64,000 nt of DNA from Rhizopus arrhizus (taxonomy: Eukaryota > Mucoromycota > Mucoromycetes > Mucorales > Rhizopodaceae), in NCBI GenBank assembly GCA_024220505.1, contig JAKZZE010000001.1, positions 1,426,001-1,490,000 of the forward strand, read 5' to 3'. Below are positions 28,051 through 39,368 of the stretch, one piece after another. A program made the translations under genes and the position numbers. The notes under the pieces are model-generated. The model was not told the origin of the DNA. It did not search any database and was given only the letters and a program-made list of their open reading frames with translations. Position 1 is the first letter of the stretch. Each line of letters opens with the position of its first letter.

Positions 28051-29680
28051 CAGTAGCGGACAAAACTGGTGCACAAAACTTTTTTTTAGCTTTTATCTAC
28101 CATTACCTGCTCATGGTAATTGCAATAGTCATGAAACTGTACTAGAAGGAGGATATACTAGTCATTGTAATCTATGTATGTTCTAAGCATGACATTGTTA
28201 AAACTGAGCGATAAGCGTGCTTTGAATTTATAAAATCTTATATTTTCTAAAAACCGCAAAAGTGGCTAAAACCTTAGACTTTATATAATCATCTCATCTC
28301 TTGATATTATCGGATATTCTTCTTTGCATATGCTAATAATATGCGCGTATATCATTTTCAGTAAAAGAACCCGGCTCTTTAACTATTCTTTTCCAAAGAT
28401 CATCGACCCTTTTTGATCTAGTGTCGTATCATCATACCTTTGCCATCAATTGCCACCTGGCATGCTTAAGCGGACTTAGGCCGGGATTAGTGGCGGCTAA
28501 ACTTGTAGCACAGAAGCGCTGTTATCAAATATTGAGTTTGTGACATGCGTCGACTTGTGCCTTGTGTCATTGTCATACTGAAACGAGAGATTACGACGTT
28601 TTAGACCACTATACGCTAGGCTTTTGTGGTATGAAGTAAGCGAAATATATGTGTATATTTATGAGTTCATTATACCATCATATACTTGACACACATATTC
28701 CGGTCCTCAATATCTAATACAGCCTTAAAACATAACAGAGCAGCCAGCATGCTTCATTGTTTGATCACCGTGAAAAAATCGCTCAGGTTGCTCGACTTGC
28801 TTTCAATATTAGTGTATACTATCTGCATCCATAATGTTCATATTTGTTTCATTGCTAAAGATAGCAGACTTCCAGCCCTCTATTGTATACAATGGCTTGT
28901 CGTGATACCACATTCATCGCTTTTTCCGGCTAATACAGCTGATGAAATTCTTCGATTCCTTACTTCCGGACTCAAAATCTAGCTTCCTACAGTGCCTTCA
29001 GACTGACAATTTGCTAATACTGTATCTTAAGGTCCTCAAAATGTGCTGAGCATCGGAAACTGTGTGTAACGGACCTTGTCCAAGCTTTAGGTTGGTGATT
29101 GAGCTAGTAACTTTTCAGACTAAAAGCGGGAGACCTTCATGATCACAAGACATTAAGTTTCTTTCTTCCCTCTTTCTCCTGTTGATTGTCCATTTAGAGA
29201 TTCTTGTTACTCTAGAAATATCTGTTGTCGTACGAACTAAGTGTATTCGAGATCTCAGAGTTTCGTTTTTACAGTTGCTTATTTTCTTAAACATATAAGG
29301 CTAGTACTTTGTTATAGTGAATAGGGTAAAAACAAAAGGGGGGATTCAATGGGAAATACCAAATAACTACGGTTTTATATATTTTTTAAGAGCTACTAAA
29401 ATTCACTAATATGCGGTGGAATCTGAAAGCAAACGGGAGAGATATGGGGAAAATTGAAAGAAGGCTAGACAAGCACCACATTTTTGGCGAAAATTGAAAT
29501 ATGCAAAAAATCACTAAAAATGACCTTATGCCTGGGGGATGTCCGGTACAGTTCCGGTTTACATAACATAATGTATATTTTGGACTGTCTTTCAGATAGT
29601 ATATGCCACAAAAGTCGCAGACATATGGCGGAGATACAATGTTGATTTTAATTTTTGTGCACCAGTTTTGTCCGCTACTG
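28051..29680 (-). mobile_element. Decayed Tc1-type element, copy 2 (Tc1-e)
   Basis: Exactly 1630 bp, identical in length and nearly in sequence to 19099-20728, with TA at both sides (28049-50, 29681-82). It cuts the chromovirus pol frame between integrase and chromodomain. Removing it restores the frame without loss, so the insertion was precise. Confidence 0.92.
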
Positions 29681-29682
29681 TA

Positions 29683-32600
29683 TATAAGCACCACCTTGTA
29701 CTTGACGTACAACACGATATGGACCTTTGTAAGCCGGGGAGAGACTATTGTACTGCTCTCTGTCACGCACCATTACGTGACTTCCTTCCGGGAATGTGGA
29801 CTGACGATTTTTGCTGTCATTTTTTTCTTTTTGCCTTTTGGTGTAAAGGTCGGTTCTATCCTGTATAGCAGGGAAGACCACTTGCGACATGTAGTCTATT
29901 CTTTTCAACAACTCATCGTGCGGCATGTACTCCTTCTTTTTTAATTCTCCAGCATCATCCCTGTATTCAATGAAGTCATTTATGTTGCGAGCAAACATCA
30001 ATGAAAAGGGTGTGGTCTGCAAGCGTGTGGAGATCTTATTGTTGATCATGAGCTGTACAGATGGAATGTAATGATGCCAATCTTCAGTGGCACCTTCAAG
30101 GAACTTTGCTAATATTTTTTTAGCAGATTGAACATAACGTTCAGCAGCTCCATTTGCTGAGGGATGGTAAGGAGTGGTATATCTTTTGTCGATACCCATT
30201 GCATTGAATAGATTCTCTAAAATTTCATTTTTGAATTCAGAGCCGTTATCGCTACATACAAAGTGTCTAGGATAGCCGAGTAAAGAAAATGTATCAACCA
30301 TGGCACCTGCAACGGTTTTTGCCTTTTTGTCTACTAGGGGTTTCAACACGCAGAATCTGGTGCAAATGTCGACTAGAATCAACACATATGTATACATGTT
30401 GCTACTAGATTGAAAGGGCCCAATTAAATCAAAAGCATAGGCATCCACAGGAACATAAGCGTAGACAGGTCGATGAGGATTATAACCCTTTTTAGCAATA
30501 TTGTACTTTTGACAGGTATTGCACTTGCTTACATAATTTACTGCATCAGCTAATGAGTTTGGCCAATGTAGGTTTTGGTTATGGATTGATTTCACAATAT
30601 GATCAGCTCCAAAGTGTCCGAATTTATGGACTCCATCAAGAATCTCTTGTCGATCCTCATATGGTGGAGTGATATAGTCCTTGTCACTGAATTTGGTAGG
30701 ACTTTGTACATAGAACACTTTTCGGTTCTCTTTTTTCATTTTTAATTCATGTTCCTTTTTTAGATTTGGTTTGTAAGCAAGGTTTTGGTGTTTTACTGTG
30801 CTACTATTAGAATCACCCCCTGCCAGTTCTTTTTCAGGTGGAAAAAGACGTGAAAGAGCATCAGGTAAAACGTTTTGTACACCGGGTATATGGATGATGT
30901 CAAAATCATAGGACAACAATGTGTCCATCCAACCCACCATCATGGGGTTGAGTTCATCTGATGTGAACAAGTATGTGAGCGCTCGATGATCAGAATATAA
31001 GGTAAAGTGATGACCATATAAAAATTTGTGAAACTTTTTCAAAGCAAACACAATAGCGAGAAGTTCACGTCGAGTGACAGAATAGTTTCGCTCAGATTGG
31101 GATAAAGAACGTGCCATGAAGCCTAGGTATCTGATGGTGGTAACAGTGAGTCCATCCGACTGTTTTTCGTCAAATTTTTGGAACAGAACTGCACCGATCC
31201 CAGTGTTGGATGCATCAGTGGCAACGTAGAGAGACTTAGCAGGATCGTATGGACTCAAAACAACGTTGGAACATAATATGTCCTTGATGCTTTGAAAGTG
31301 AACTTGCAGTTCAGGTGTCCAATTAATATCATCGATGAACGCAACATTTCGTAACGCATCTAGAGGAGCAGTGAGTGTGGCAGCACAAGGGATATGTGCA
31401 CGGAAGTAGTTGACAGTGCCCAACCATTGCATCATTTCTCTGCCGGTTTTAGGGCGGGGCCAGTCAGCAATATTTGTCAATTTGCGTGGATCCAAGCTTT
31501 TCCCTTTTTCAGAAATGCAGAAACCCAACAGATGAACACTTCTTTTGCCAAAGTGACATTTCTGAGGATTGAGGATCATGTTATGTTGAGTGAGTCTATC
31601 AATGACAGCACTAACGGCTTGACAATGTTTTTCCATGGAATCACCTGGAGTGCCAATCACAATATCATCCACGTACACATGAACATTGGGTAGATCATTG
31701 AGAATGAGGTTCATGATGCGCATGAAATGACTGGAGACATGTTTCAATCCGAATGGTGCTGAACGAAACATGTATTGTTTGTTTCTGTGAGTAAAAGTAG
31801 TTTTGACTTGATCTGATTTACGAATTGGTAATCGATGAAATGCACTTTTGAGATCAAGTGAAGTAAAAATGGTAGAACCAGAAAGGTCATGGAAAATATC
31901 ATCAATCAATGGTAATGGATAGTTATCGGACTCCAGTAGAGCATTGATTTTACGAGGATCAATACACGGTCTGTAATCAGTGGGATTACCATTTGCATCC
32001 TTTTTTGGAGCAAATGTGATAGGACTATTCCATGGTGAGGGTGGCGCACGTATAATGACACCGTTCTCGAGCCATGTTTTTACAGCCTCATCAAAGATTG
32101 GCATCATCTTATTTGCAATAGGATACTGCCGGACGTGTGCATGTTTTCCATGAGGAGTATCTAACTTTACTACGGCTTCTGGTAGATTACATAAGGAATG
32201 AACATCAATCTGTTGATTTTTATCAATGTGAGATTGCAGCGTCAGTAATAAAGCTTCATGTTCATCTGGTGTGCCAGCATTGGAAACATTTGGAATGTAT
32301 TCTGAGTCTTCAATAGAGTCATCAAACTTGACTTTGTTGTCATCCCAATTAGTAGCAACACCAGTAAGGTGGATTCCTAAGATTGGTAATATATCCCTTC
32401 CGAAAATAGCGTCTATCTTATCATGCATGTTCAAAACCTCAAATTCATGAGCTATAATTTGTCCTTTGTACCCGACATTTAACTTATCGGTCACTCCCAC
32501 TCGTTTAACAGTTTTTTCTTTATCTGCTAACAGTAATGAACCATGAACTGGAATAACACGCAGTTTCAATTTATTAACAGCATTTTTACTTATGAAAGAA

Positions 32601-34603
32601 ATATCTGCGCCTGTGTCGACGAGAGCTATTAATCTATGATCGTTCAATAAAAAAGGAGTGTGTAATGAGTAAGGGCTTTGAAGCATAGTGGGATGTGTCT
32701 CCTCTTTTGTTTTTAAACTGTAGCAACGAACATTACCTTGCTTATGCTTCTTTTTCTCCTGAACTTGTTTCAACGCTTTCTGAAACGGACTGATGACTTC
32801 ATCATCATTTAAAAGGTCATTCATAACCTCATCCGCAGGATGTGTTTGCATGATCTCTGGTTCAGTAACGGTCTGTTTCTCGACCTTCTCAACATTATGA
32901 ACCGCTATGCGTGAATCATTTCTGTTATGAACTTTCTCTACAAATGATCTACGCCTCTGGGAAAAATTACCAGTATAGTTTTTGGGTGCATCTTTGTGTG
33001 CTCTAAAACCCGTATCTTTATTTATATAATGGTCACGACGTTTTTCCATTTCTCGACATTTGTCAAGGTGACCAGGGGTATATTTGTCCCCACAATAGCG
33101 ACATTTAGGCATGCTGTGTGCGGGCCTTTTGTGAAAATTTCTTTCCCTATTCTTGTTTTCAGGAAAGTATCTCTGCTCGTCGCCATGAAACTTTCTTTTC
33201 GTTTCCGTAAGTCTTGGTGCCTTATTGTTGGCAGACTTGAGTTGGGGTCTTTCCTGATTTTTCAAATCAGGGAAGCTCTTCTTGCATTCTTCTATAAAAT
33301 GCATCTTGTTGTTTTCTATGATTGTCTGAATGTTCGACAACGAGTCATCTTCCAAGATGAACTCAGCATTCTTCTTCGCGCGTATTTCAGCCAGTTTTCT
33401 TTCCAAACAATCCTTGACAGGTGCAATCAACGTGCCCAAGAAATGCATTACTGCCAGAGAACTGTCTGCAAACTTGGCTTTGGTCATGAGATCTATATAC
33501 CTGTCAACGTACGTGTTCAAGTATTCGCCATTGAGCTGCCTTATTCTCATCAGCTTTTGACGATACTGCAAGTAGGTGAAGGACTCACCAAACTTGCCTA
33601 TGAGAGCGGCCTTGATTCCTTCCCAATTACTGTTCTTGAAATCAGCTACAGTCAGCTTATGTTGGAGCCAATTGATGCTCCTATCATCCTGGCCATTTTC
33701 AATGGATACCTGGAGATATCTCAGCCCGTTCTTGTCAATGTTGACATTGTAGTGCTTCAGGACTGTCTCAAACTTCCTGATGAAATCCTTTACCGTTTTA
33801 AAGGCATTATCATTCTTCACATCATCAGGGCTGATCTTGCTAGCATTGTAATGCTTAAGACTGTAAGCAGCGCTGACCAACAGGCGAAAGGGAGGAATGA
33901 CCTTGATGGGGATGGTAGGCTCAGATTCACGAGTATTGTTGGTATTGCTCCCAACCTCATTCATCTTTCGGCTAATTTCATTAGCGATGATCTCATCCAG
34001 CTTGGTAATACGCTCCTCATAGTATTCCAAATCTTCCCTGTACTCGCGTATTTGAATCTTAAGAGCCTTTCTTCTAGACTCATCTTCTTCCAAATCACGT
34101 TTCTCAACTAACTTGTCGAGCAAGCCAGTTGTCTCATCATACTTACGATGAAAGTGATTTAATTTCTCATAAGATCTGCTCTTATTGTTCGAGACAGACT
34201 TAGAATAACGCGAGGCGTTCTTTTTCTCACCACTAATGGCGCGGCGAGCGTTGTTCAGAGGTGCATCCTCCATCACAACGTCATCTTCAGCAGTGGACAG
34301 ACTAATGGCGTCACCACGTACCAAAGACGATTCGTCCTTCTTTATAGAAAGAGAGTTAAGTCTCTCCCCTATAGCACCACTGACTGAGTCAGCAGGAGAA
34401 GGCGAACGAGAACGGGAGCCAGTGACCATTTCCACGTAGGAAGGTGACCCAGGACGGTCAGAAAAGTTGTCCAGGCCAGGAGCCACAGGAGAAACAGGAC
34501 GAGAAGAAGTAACCTCAGAAACAACAGAGGACAAAGAAGAGACAGAAGAGATGGAAGCACGAGATGTGCGAGTGGGGCGGTTGTTGCGGGTGATGACGGC
34601 CAT
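29683..34603 (-). CDS. Chromovirus Gag-Pol, open to the Tc1-e insertion
   Basis: A single frame from ATG 34603 (MAVITRNN), 43 bases after the 5' LTR, for about 1640 codons. A Ser/Pro-rich basic N-terminus is followed by a coiled coil (YEERITKLDEIIANEISR), a gag domain (~270-420), a zinc knuckle CRYCGDKYTPGHLDKC (~497; non-standard spacing), protease LVDTGADISF (~663), RT with YVDDIVIG (~979), RNase H (ATDASNTGIGAV, SDHRALTYLF), an integrase zinc module (HFGADH...CNTCQ) and core (DLIGPF, SDNGSEF, NGAAERYVQ ~1453-1490). All catalytic motifs look intact. Gag and Pol share one frame. Only the Tc1-e insertion separates it from its chromodomain. Confidence 0.93.
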
Positions 34604-35552
34604 GTTTGTAGTGGTAGTAGTAGTTGGAGTGGCTTATTGAAAAAAATGAGATATTTGGTACTTACAGTAGGTGGAAAAATGGTCCGGATGTTTTTAAATA
34701 ATTCACAAATACCGCTATAGCTTTACCAAATCTCAACCAAATTGAACAGAACAAACATTATTTTGAAGAGAAAACATTACTTTATTTTTAGTAAAAATTT
34801 GATATGTCACACAAAAGTTCAAAGGGAGCTACAAAAGATCAAATATTTCAGCAACATCCGGACCATTTTTCAGGGTGCCTTATAGAATTTTAATTACCCA
34901 GATTGTTCAATGCTGCTGACTCAGAAGCCTTCACTTTTGTCTCAGATGATTAATAATACATTAGATTCGTATTAATAATCAAAAAAAAATATAAATATCT
35001 ACTTTTTTTTGCTGATTTAGCACGTCTTCTTCTTCTTTCGTTATTATTGCTGTTTTATACAAATATGGTTCGCTCTTTGCCTTTGGATGTACAAGATAAC
35101 ATCAAGTCCTTACTCAAATCTGGTCATTCTTACTCATCCATCATAAAACGAGTGCCTGGAGTCAAGAAAAGCACCATCAGCGACTATAAGCGAAGGTGGT
35201 TTCCTAACATGGGGCCCCTTAAATCAGGCTGCAAGTCCGAAATTACTGCTACAACCAAGTTCTACATCAGACGGTCAGTCATAACAGGTAAATTAAAGAC
35301 GGGGAAGGATGTACAACGATATTTATGTGACGTTGGATGCGCAATTGACTACTCTGCTTGCTTAAAACTTTTAAAATCGATGGGATTCCAAGCCCGTATT
35401 AAGAAGCGCAAGCCGTTTTTAAAGGCTATTCATATGAAAAAGCGACTTGCATGGGCCAACGCCTACAAGGATTGGACAAAAGATGATTGGCATCGTCTGG
35501 TATTCTCTAACGAGACTAAGGTAAACGTTTGGGGATCAGACGGTGTGAAATA

Positions 35553-37112
35553 CAGTCCTACTGTCAACTGCCTAACAAAACCATAAAATGGCCTGCACAG
35601 TGCTATAATTACGTCAGAACTACGAAATAAAAACCATTAGATAGCCCATACGTCATAGTATAAGAAGAAAAGAATGATGTAATTCTAGCTTGTTACACAA
35701 AGATCTAAATCAAGAAAAATTGATTTTGGGTTAAATGGAAGATGATGTAAGTATGATTAAATGTACTTTAAACCCTATTTTGGCATACATGATGCAATGA
35801 TAACGTACATAACGTATCATCATGACGTGGAGAAGCTAAAAATGTATAAAAAAGCGACACTTTTCTCTTCATTTCCCCCATCACATCTCTACTTCTACAC
35901 TTGACAACTACTTCTTTGTAATGCCTTATCAACTCAGCAACGACACACGCAATAACGTCATTTCATTAATTAAGGCCGGAAAGGGTATTAAAATATTGTA
36001 CAAGCCACTGGAGTGTCTAGAGCCCTAGTTATTCTCATGAAAAAGCAAGTTGATCCTGATCGCGTCAAACCCCGTGGTGGTAGAGTCAGCACCGTTCCCA
36101 ATTTTACAAAGCAAGTCATAGCTTTTAAAGTCCGAAAAGGCTTCTTATTATCAGCAAAGGATGTTCAAAGATATCTGTGGTCTCTTGGTTACAAATTGCA
36201 GTACTCATCTACGACACAACCAATGAGATCCCTCGGCCTTAAAACTCTGTATAAGAAAAAGCGATTGGAATGGGCCAAAAAACACCGTGACTGGACTGTA
36301 GAGGACTGGAACAAGGTCATATTCTCCGACGAAACCAAAATCAACAGATGGGGATCAGATGGAGCTCAAATTACATGGAAACATAAGGATGACCCACTTC
36401 GACCACATAATTATCAGACTCAATTAAAAGGTGGCGGAGGCTCAATGATGGTTTGAGGATGCATGACATCATCAGGAATAGGTTACGCATGCCGTATTAT
36501 TGAGTATCCTATGAAATCAGAGCTGTACACCCATATCTTGGATACTTCCTATAAGGATACACTCGAGCACTTCAGTCTCAGCAATGAGGAAATCACCTTT
36601 CAACAGGACGGAGATACAAAACACACATCGAAACTCACTAAAAAATGGCTCGCAGATAACGGAACTAACTATATTCAAGACTGGCCAGCAAATAGTCCCG
36701 ACCTAAACCCAATTGAACACCTCTGGCATCATGTTATGTTGAAATTAGATGTATATGACACCAAGCCCAAAAATATGGATGAATTATGGGATAGATTTGA
36801 TGCAGAGTGGAACAAATTCACTAAAGAGGACATGAAGAAGTATTACGAGAGTATGCCAAAAAGAATTGAAGAGGTTATCAAGGCTAAAGGTGGATATACA
36901 AAGCGTTAAAGATTTGCTGTCAGATTGATTTTATAGTCATTTTTCATTTTTTTCAAATTCCGCCACATTTTACTAATTAGTGTGCTATGAAAATTTGTTC
37001 AATAAAAATATGTTGTTTTAGCACTGCTCCATTAAAATTTAAAAAGTTTAGCTGTATTTTTGCGGGAATTATCTTAAATTTTATTTTTGTTAGGCAGTTA
37101 ACAGCAGGACTG
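35553..37112 (+). mobile_element. Tc1-d element nested in Tc1-c
   Basis: 1560 bp with ends CAGTCCTACTGTCAACTGCC and a near-perfect complement (CAGTCCTGCTGTTAACTGCC), and TA at 35551-52 and 37113-14. The terminal repeats are short (~28 bp) and lack the inner inverted motif seen in the other Tc1 families here. Confidence 0.9.
35921..36909 (+). pseudogene. Tc1-d transposase, one frameshift and one stop
   Basis: It starts MPYQLSNDTRNNVISLIKAG at 35921, shifts frame near 36000-36015, continues ATGVSRALVILMKKQVDP, and has TGA in place of the Trp of the WGC block (36454-36456). It then reads on to KGGYTKR and a stop at 36909. The catalytic motifs FSDETK, FQQDGDTKH and NPIEH are present (35 residues between the last D and E). 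Confidence 0.88.
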
Positions 37113-37425
37113 TACTACTGGAAGAGAGTAGATGATAAGCTTCGATTCCACCATCTTGACTTAATAGTAAAAGGAGATGGAGGCAGCGTTATGATGTGGG
37201 GCTGTATTACATACGATGGTACTGGGTATGCTTGTCGTATCTATGATGGAACAATGAAGAAAGAGGATTATGTACATATATTGGACACAACTCTAATGGA
37301 CACCCTAAATTACTACAATTATGACCCTAAAAGCATCTACTTCCAGCAGGATAACGATCCGAAACATACGTCGAAGGTTGCAAAAGCTTGGTTTGAAGAA
37401 AACAACTTCGACAGCAAGTCTGTTT

Positions 37426-37851
37426 TGAGATATTTGCAGATAATTAAGTGAGAAAAAAGAAAGGAAATAGTACTTGAAAACTAGTGAATGAGTCTCTATG
37501 TAACCTCTTTATTAGATTTCAAGACTATTTCCTTTCTTTTTTCTCACTTAATTATCTGCAAATATCTCATTTTTTTTGAATGAGTCTCTATGTAACCTCT
37601 TTATTAGATTTCAAGACGAGAGAGAGAACCCATTTAATCAAACTACGCCTTTATATAGGAAATGAAATTATTCAGGGACCGAAGTGAGTTCAAGATCAAT
37701 TTTAGTATTGAGCTTGAACAATATAAACATTGTATATGAGCTTTTAAGGAATATGTAATAAGTAATATTATGTATTCAGTACTTGTTATTTCTTATATAA
37801 GATCTGAGTAATCTCATACGAATAATAGTATTTAATGAGGTAAATACGACA
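37426..37851 (-). repeat. Solo LTR (family LTR-2) with TGTTT duplication and fold-back
   Basis: 426 bp between TGTTT (37421-25) and TGTTT (37852-56), inserted in the Tc1-c transposase. Its first 46 bp (37426-37471) reappear as a perfect inverted copy at 37524-37569, and the ~38-bp segment GAATGAGTCTCTATGTAACC... occurs on both sides of the second arm. This makes it ~99 bp longer than the sister LTR at 56646-56972. Confidence 0.92.
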
Positions 37852-38510
37852 TGTTTACAGTTGGCCAGCTCAGAGCCCTGATCTAAACCCGATTGAACAC
37901 GTTTGGCATCACCTGAAGCTAAAGTTAAGTGCATATGAAACCAGAGCTAAAGGCGTACATGAACTATGGGATCGAATTGAAGAACAGTGGGCGAGCTTTA
38001 CAAAAGATGATTGTAGAAAGTATATGGACAGTATGCCAGATAGAATCAAAGCTGTTATTCAAGCAAAAGGGGGATATACGGACTACTAACAGATATTATG
38101 GAACACCCTGAAAAATGGTCCGGATGTTGCTGAAATATTTGATCTTTTGTAGCTCCCTTTGAACTTTTGTGTGACATATCAAACTTTCACTAAAAATAAA
38201 GTAATGTTTTCTCTTCAAAATAATGTTTGTTTTGTTCAATTTGATTGAGATTTGGTAAAGCTATAGCGATATTTGTGAATAATTTAAAAACATCCGGACC
38301 ATTTTTCCACCTACTGTATAATATGAAAACAGTAAGAAGTCAATAGCTAACAACTACTATTTATTAAGTAAGAAAAAGGAGGGGAACTAATAATTTAGAA
38401 TGAACCCTGGATTATATTGTCTGACTATTAATTATATAGTCTGACGTAGGCTTGACTGAGATCAATCATAAAATAATAAATAAAGACATCATTAATGACC
38501 AAACACGACA

Positions 38511-39215
38511 ACAGCAGCGTTAGGACCATCATGTGTGACTGCATACTTGCTCAGGGACCAGCTTAGACTTGTCAGCTTTATGGTGGTAACATAAGCTCAA
38601 CGGCTTGTCTGCATATACTTAGCATTATTTACATGTATACGTTAGAGTACTATTATTTGAAGACGTCCGATGTATACCTTCAGAGTGATAGCGGCGTAAA
38701 GTATAAATTAAAAATCATAACTGTATAGGTACGCAGTATCAGTGTAAGGTATATAAATTATTGGTATGCTCAAAGTCTGGATTTAAGTCATATAAAGCAT
38801 GTTTGGCATCAGCTCAAACTTAATCTGACACCACATGAAGTCGGAGAAAGAGATGTCAGAAAGCTTTAGCCATTTGTGGATGTAGAGCGAAATAAACCCA
38901 ATGCAAATGCTTGCAAGAGGTACATCAATACTATGCCAGCCAAAGTAGAAGCACTTATTAAAGCAAAGGGAAGATATAGAAAATATTAAATAAAGATAGC
39001 GAATTTTGAGAAATCATCATTGGCTTTTTTATGACTGTCTTTCCCTTTTTAAAAAGCTTGTACTTCAAGTACAGTCAATCTCTTTACTGTATAATATGTA
39101 TCTTTGTTGCCCTAATTAGTTTGTGTGATATCAAAGCTCTGGCGAAGATACACACAAAAATAAAAAGATATGAAGACAAATCGAACAGAGGTTGCTCATA
39201 TTTTTTCACCTACTG
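38511..39215 (+). pseudogene. Tc1-g transposase, C-terminal part, and right end
   Basis: Directly after the ACAGC duplication the frame resumes the transposase begun at 27087: SVRTIMCDCI, then a decayed middle with stops, WYAQSLDLSHIKHVWHQLKL and a C-terminus ending GRYRKY with TAA (~38988). The element end ATTTTTTCACCTACTG at 39215 is followed by TA. It is the oldest host layer of the chromovirus insertion. Confidence 0.75.
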
Positions 39216-39217
39216 TA

Positions 39218-39334
39218 TATGAGCTTTAAGGAATATGTAATAAGTAATATTATGTATTCAGTACTTGTTATTTCTTATATAAGATCTGAGTAATCTCATA
39301 CGAATAATAAGTATTTAATGAGGTAAATACGACA
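39218..39334 (-). repeat. LTR-2 fragment
   Basis: ATGAGCTTTAAGGAATATG to AAATACGACA matches the distal part of the LTR-2 copies at 37426 and 56646. The proximal part is missing because the Tc1-g end lies at its internal TA. Confidence 0.85.
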
Positions 39335-39348
39335 TTTTTCACCCACTG
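39335..39348 (+). mobile_element. Relic Tc1 right end
   Basis: TTTTTCACCCACTG followed by TA matches the right terminus of Tc1-b. It is the flank into which LTR-2 apparently inserted. Confidence 0.5.
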
Positions 39349-39368
39349 TACAAGAACGTATTAACACT

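Larger units (their letters stand above)
35065..38089 (+). pseudogene. Tc1-c transposase, in three pieces and with catalytic D to N
   Basis: Piece 1 (35065-35552, MVRSLPLDVQ...GVKY), piece 2 (37115-37420, YWKRVDDKL to FEENNF) and piece 3 (37857-38089, SWPAQSPDLNPIEHVW to GGYTDY) form one Tc1 transposase split by Tc1-d and by a solo LTR. Removing both, with one copy of each duplication, leaves a continuous frame. The first catalytic position reads FSNETK where other copies have FSDETK, so the enzyme would be inactive even without the insertions. FQQDNDPKH and NPIEH are intact. Confidence 0.88.
34665..38316 (+). mobile_element. Tc1-c element inserted in the chromovirus LTR
   Basis: Ends CAGTAGGTGGAAAAATGGTC and its complement are flanked by TA (34663-64, 38317-18). 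Arms of 216 bp (34665-34880, 38101-38316) each end internally with an inverted copy of the motif (ACATCCGGACCATTTTTC). Without its two passengers (Tc1-d 35553-37112 and solo LTR 37426-37851) it is about 1.66 kb. Confidence 0.92.
27154..38510 (-). mobile_element. Chromodomain Ty3/gypsy retrotransposon with nested insertions
   Basis: The minus-strand element is bounded by LTRs (27154-27363; 34647-38510 interrupted), TGTCGTGTTTGG...ATATCTCA on its own strand. Both outer flanks are ACAGC (27149-27153, 38511-38515), an exact 5-bp duplication. Without the 1630-bp element (28051-29680) and the 3.65-kb Tc1-c stack in the 5' LTR it is about 6.06 kb. The LTRs differ at one position in 210 (C/T at 27292 versus its mate), so it integrated recently. 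The purine tract GGTAGGGGGTGA precedes the 3' LTR. Confidence 0.95.
34647..38510 (-). repeat. 5' LTR of chromovirus, split by Tc1-c
   Basis: LTR sequence is present at 34647-34664 and 38317-38510. The join GGTACTTATAATATG equals the intact 3' LTR once Tc1-c and one TA are removed. Confidence 0.93.

Noticed and set aside
32996..34111. 371-codon plus-strand ORF
   Set aside because: It lies wholly antisense to the gag part of the chromovirus gag-pol frame and has no recognisable domain; long shadows are common opposite such frames.
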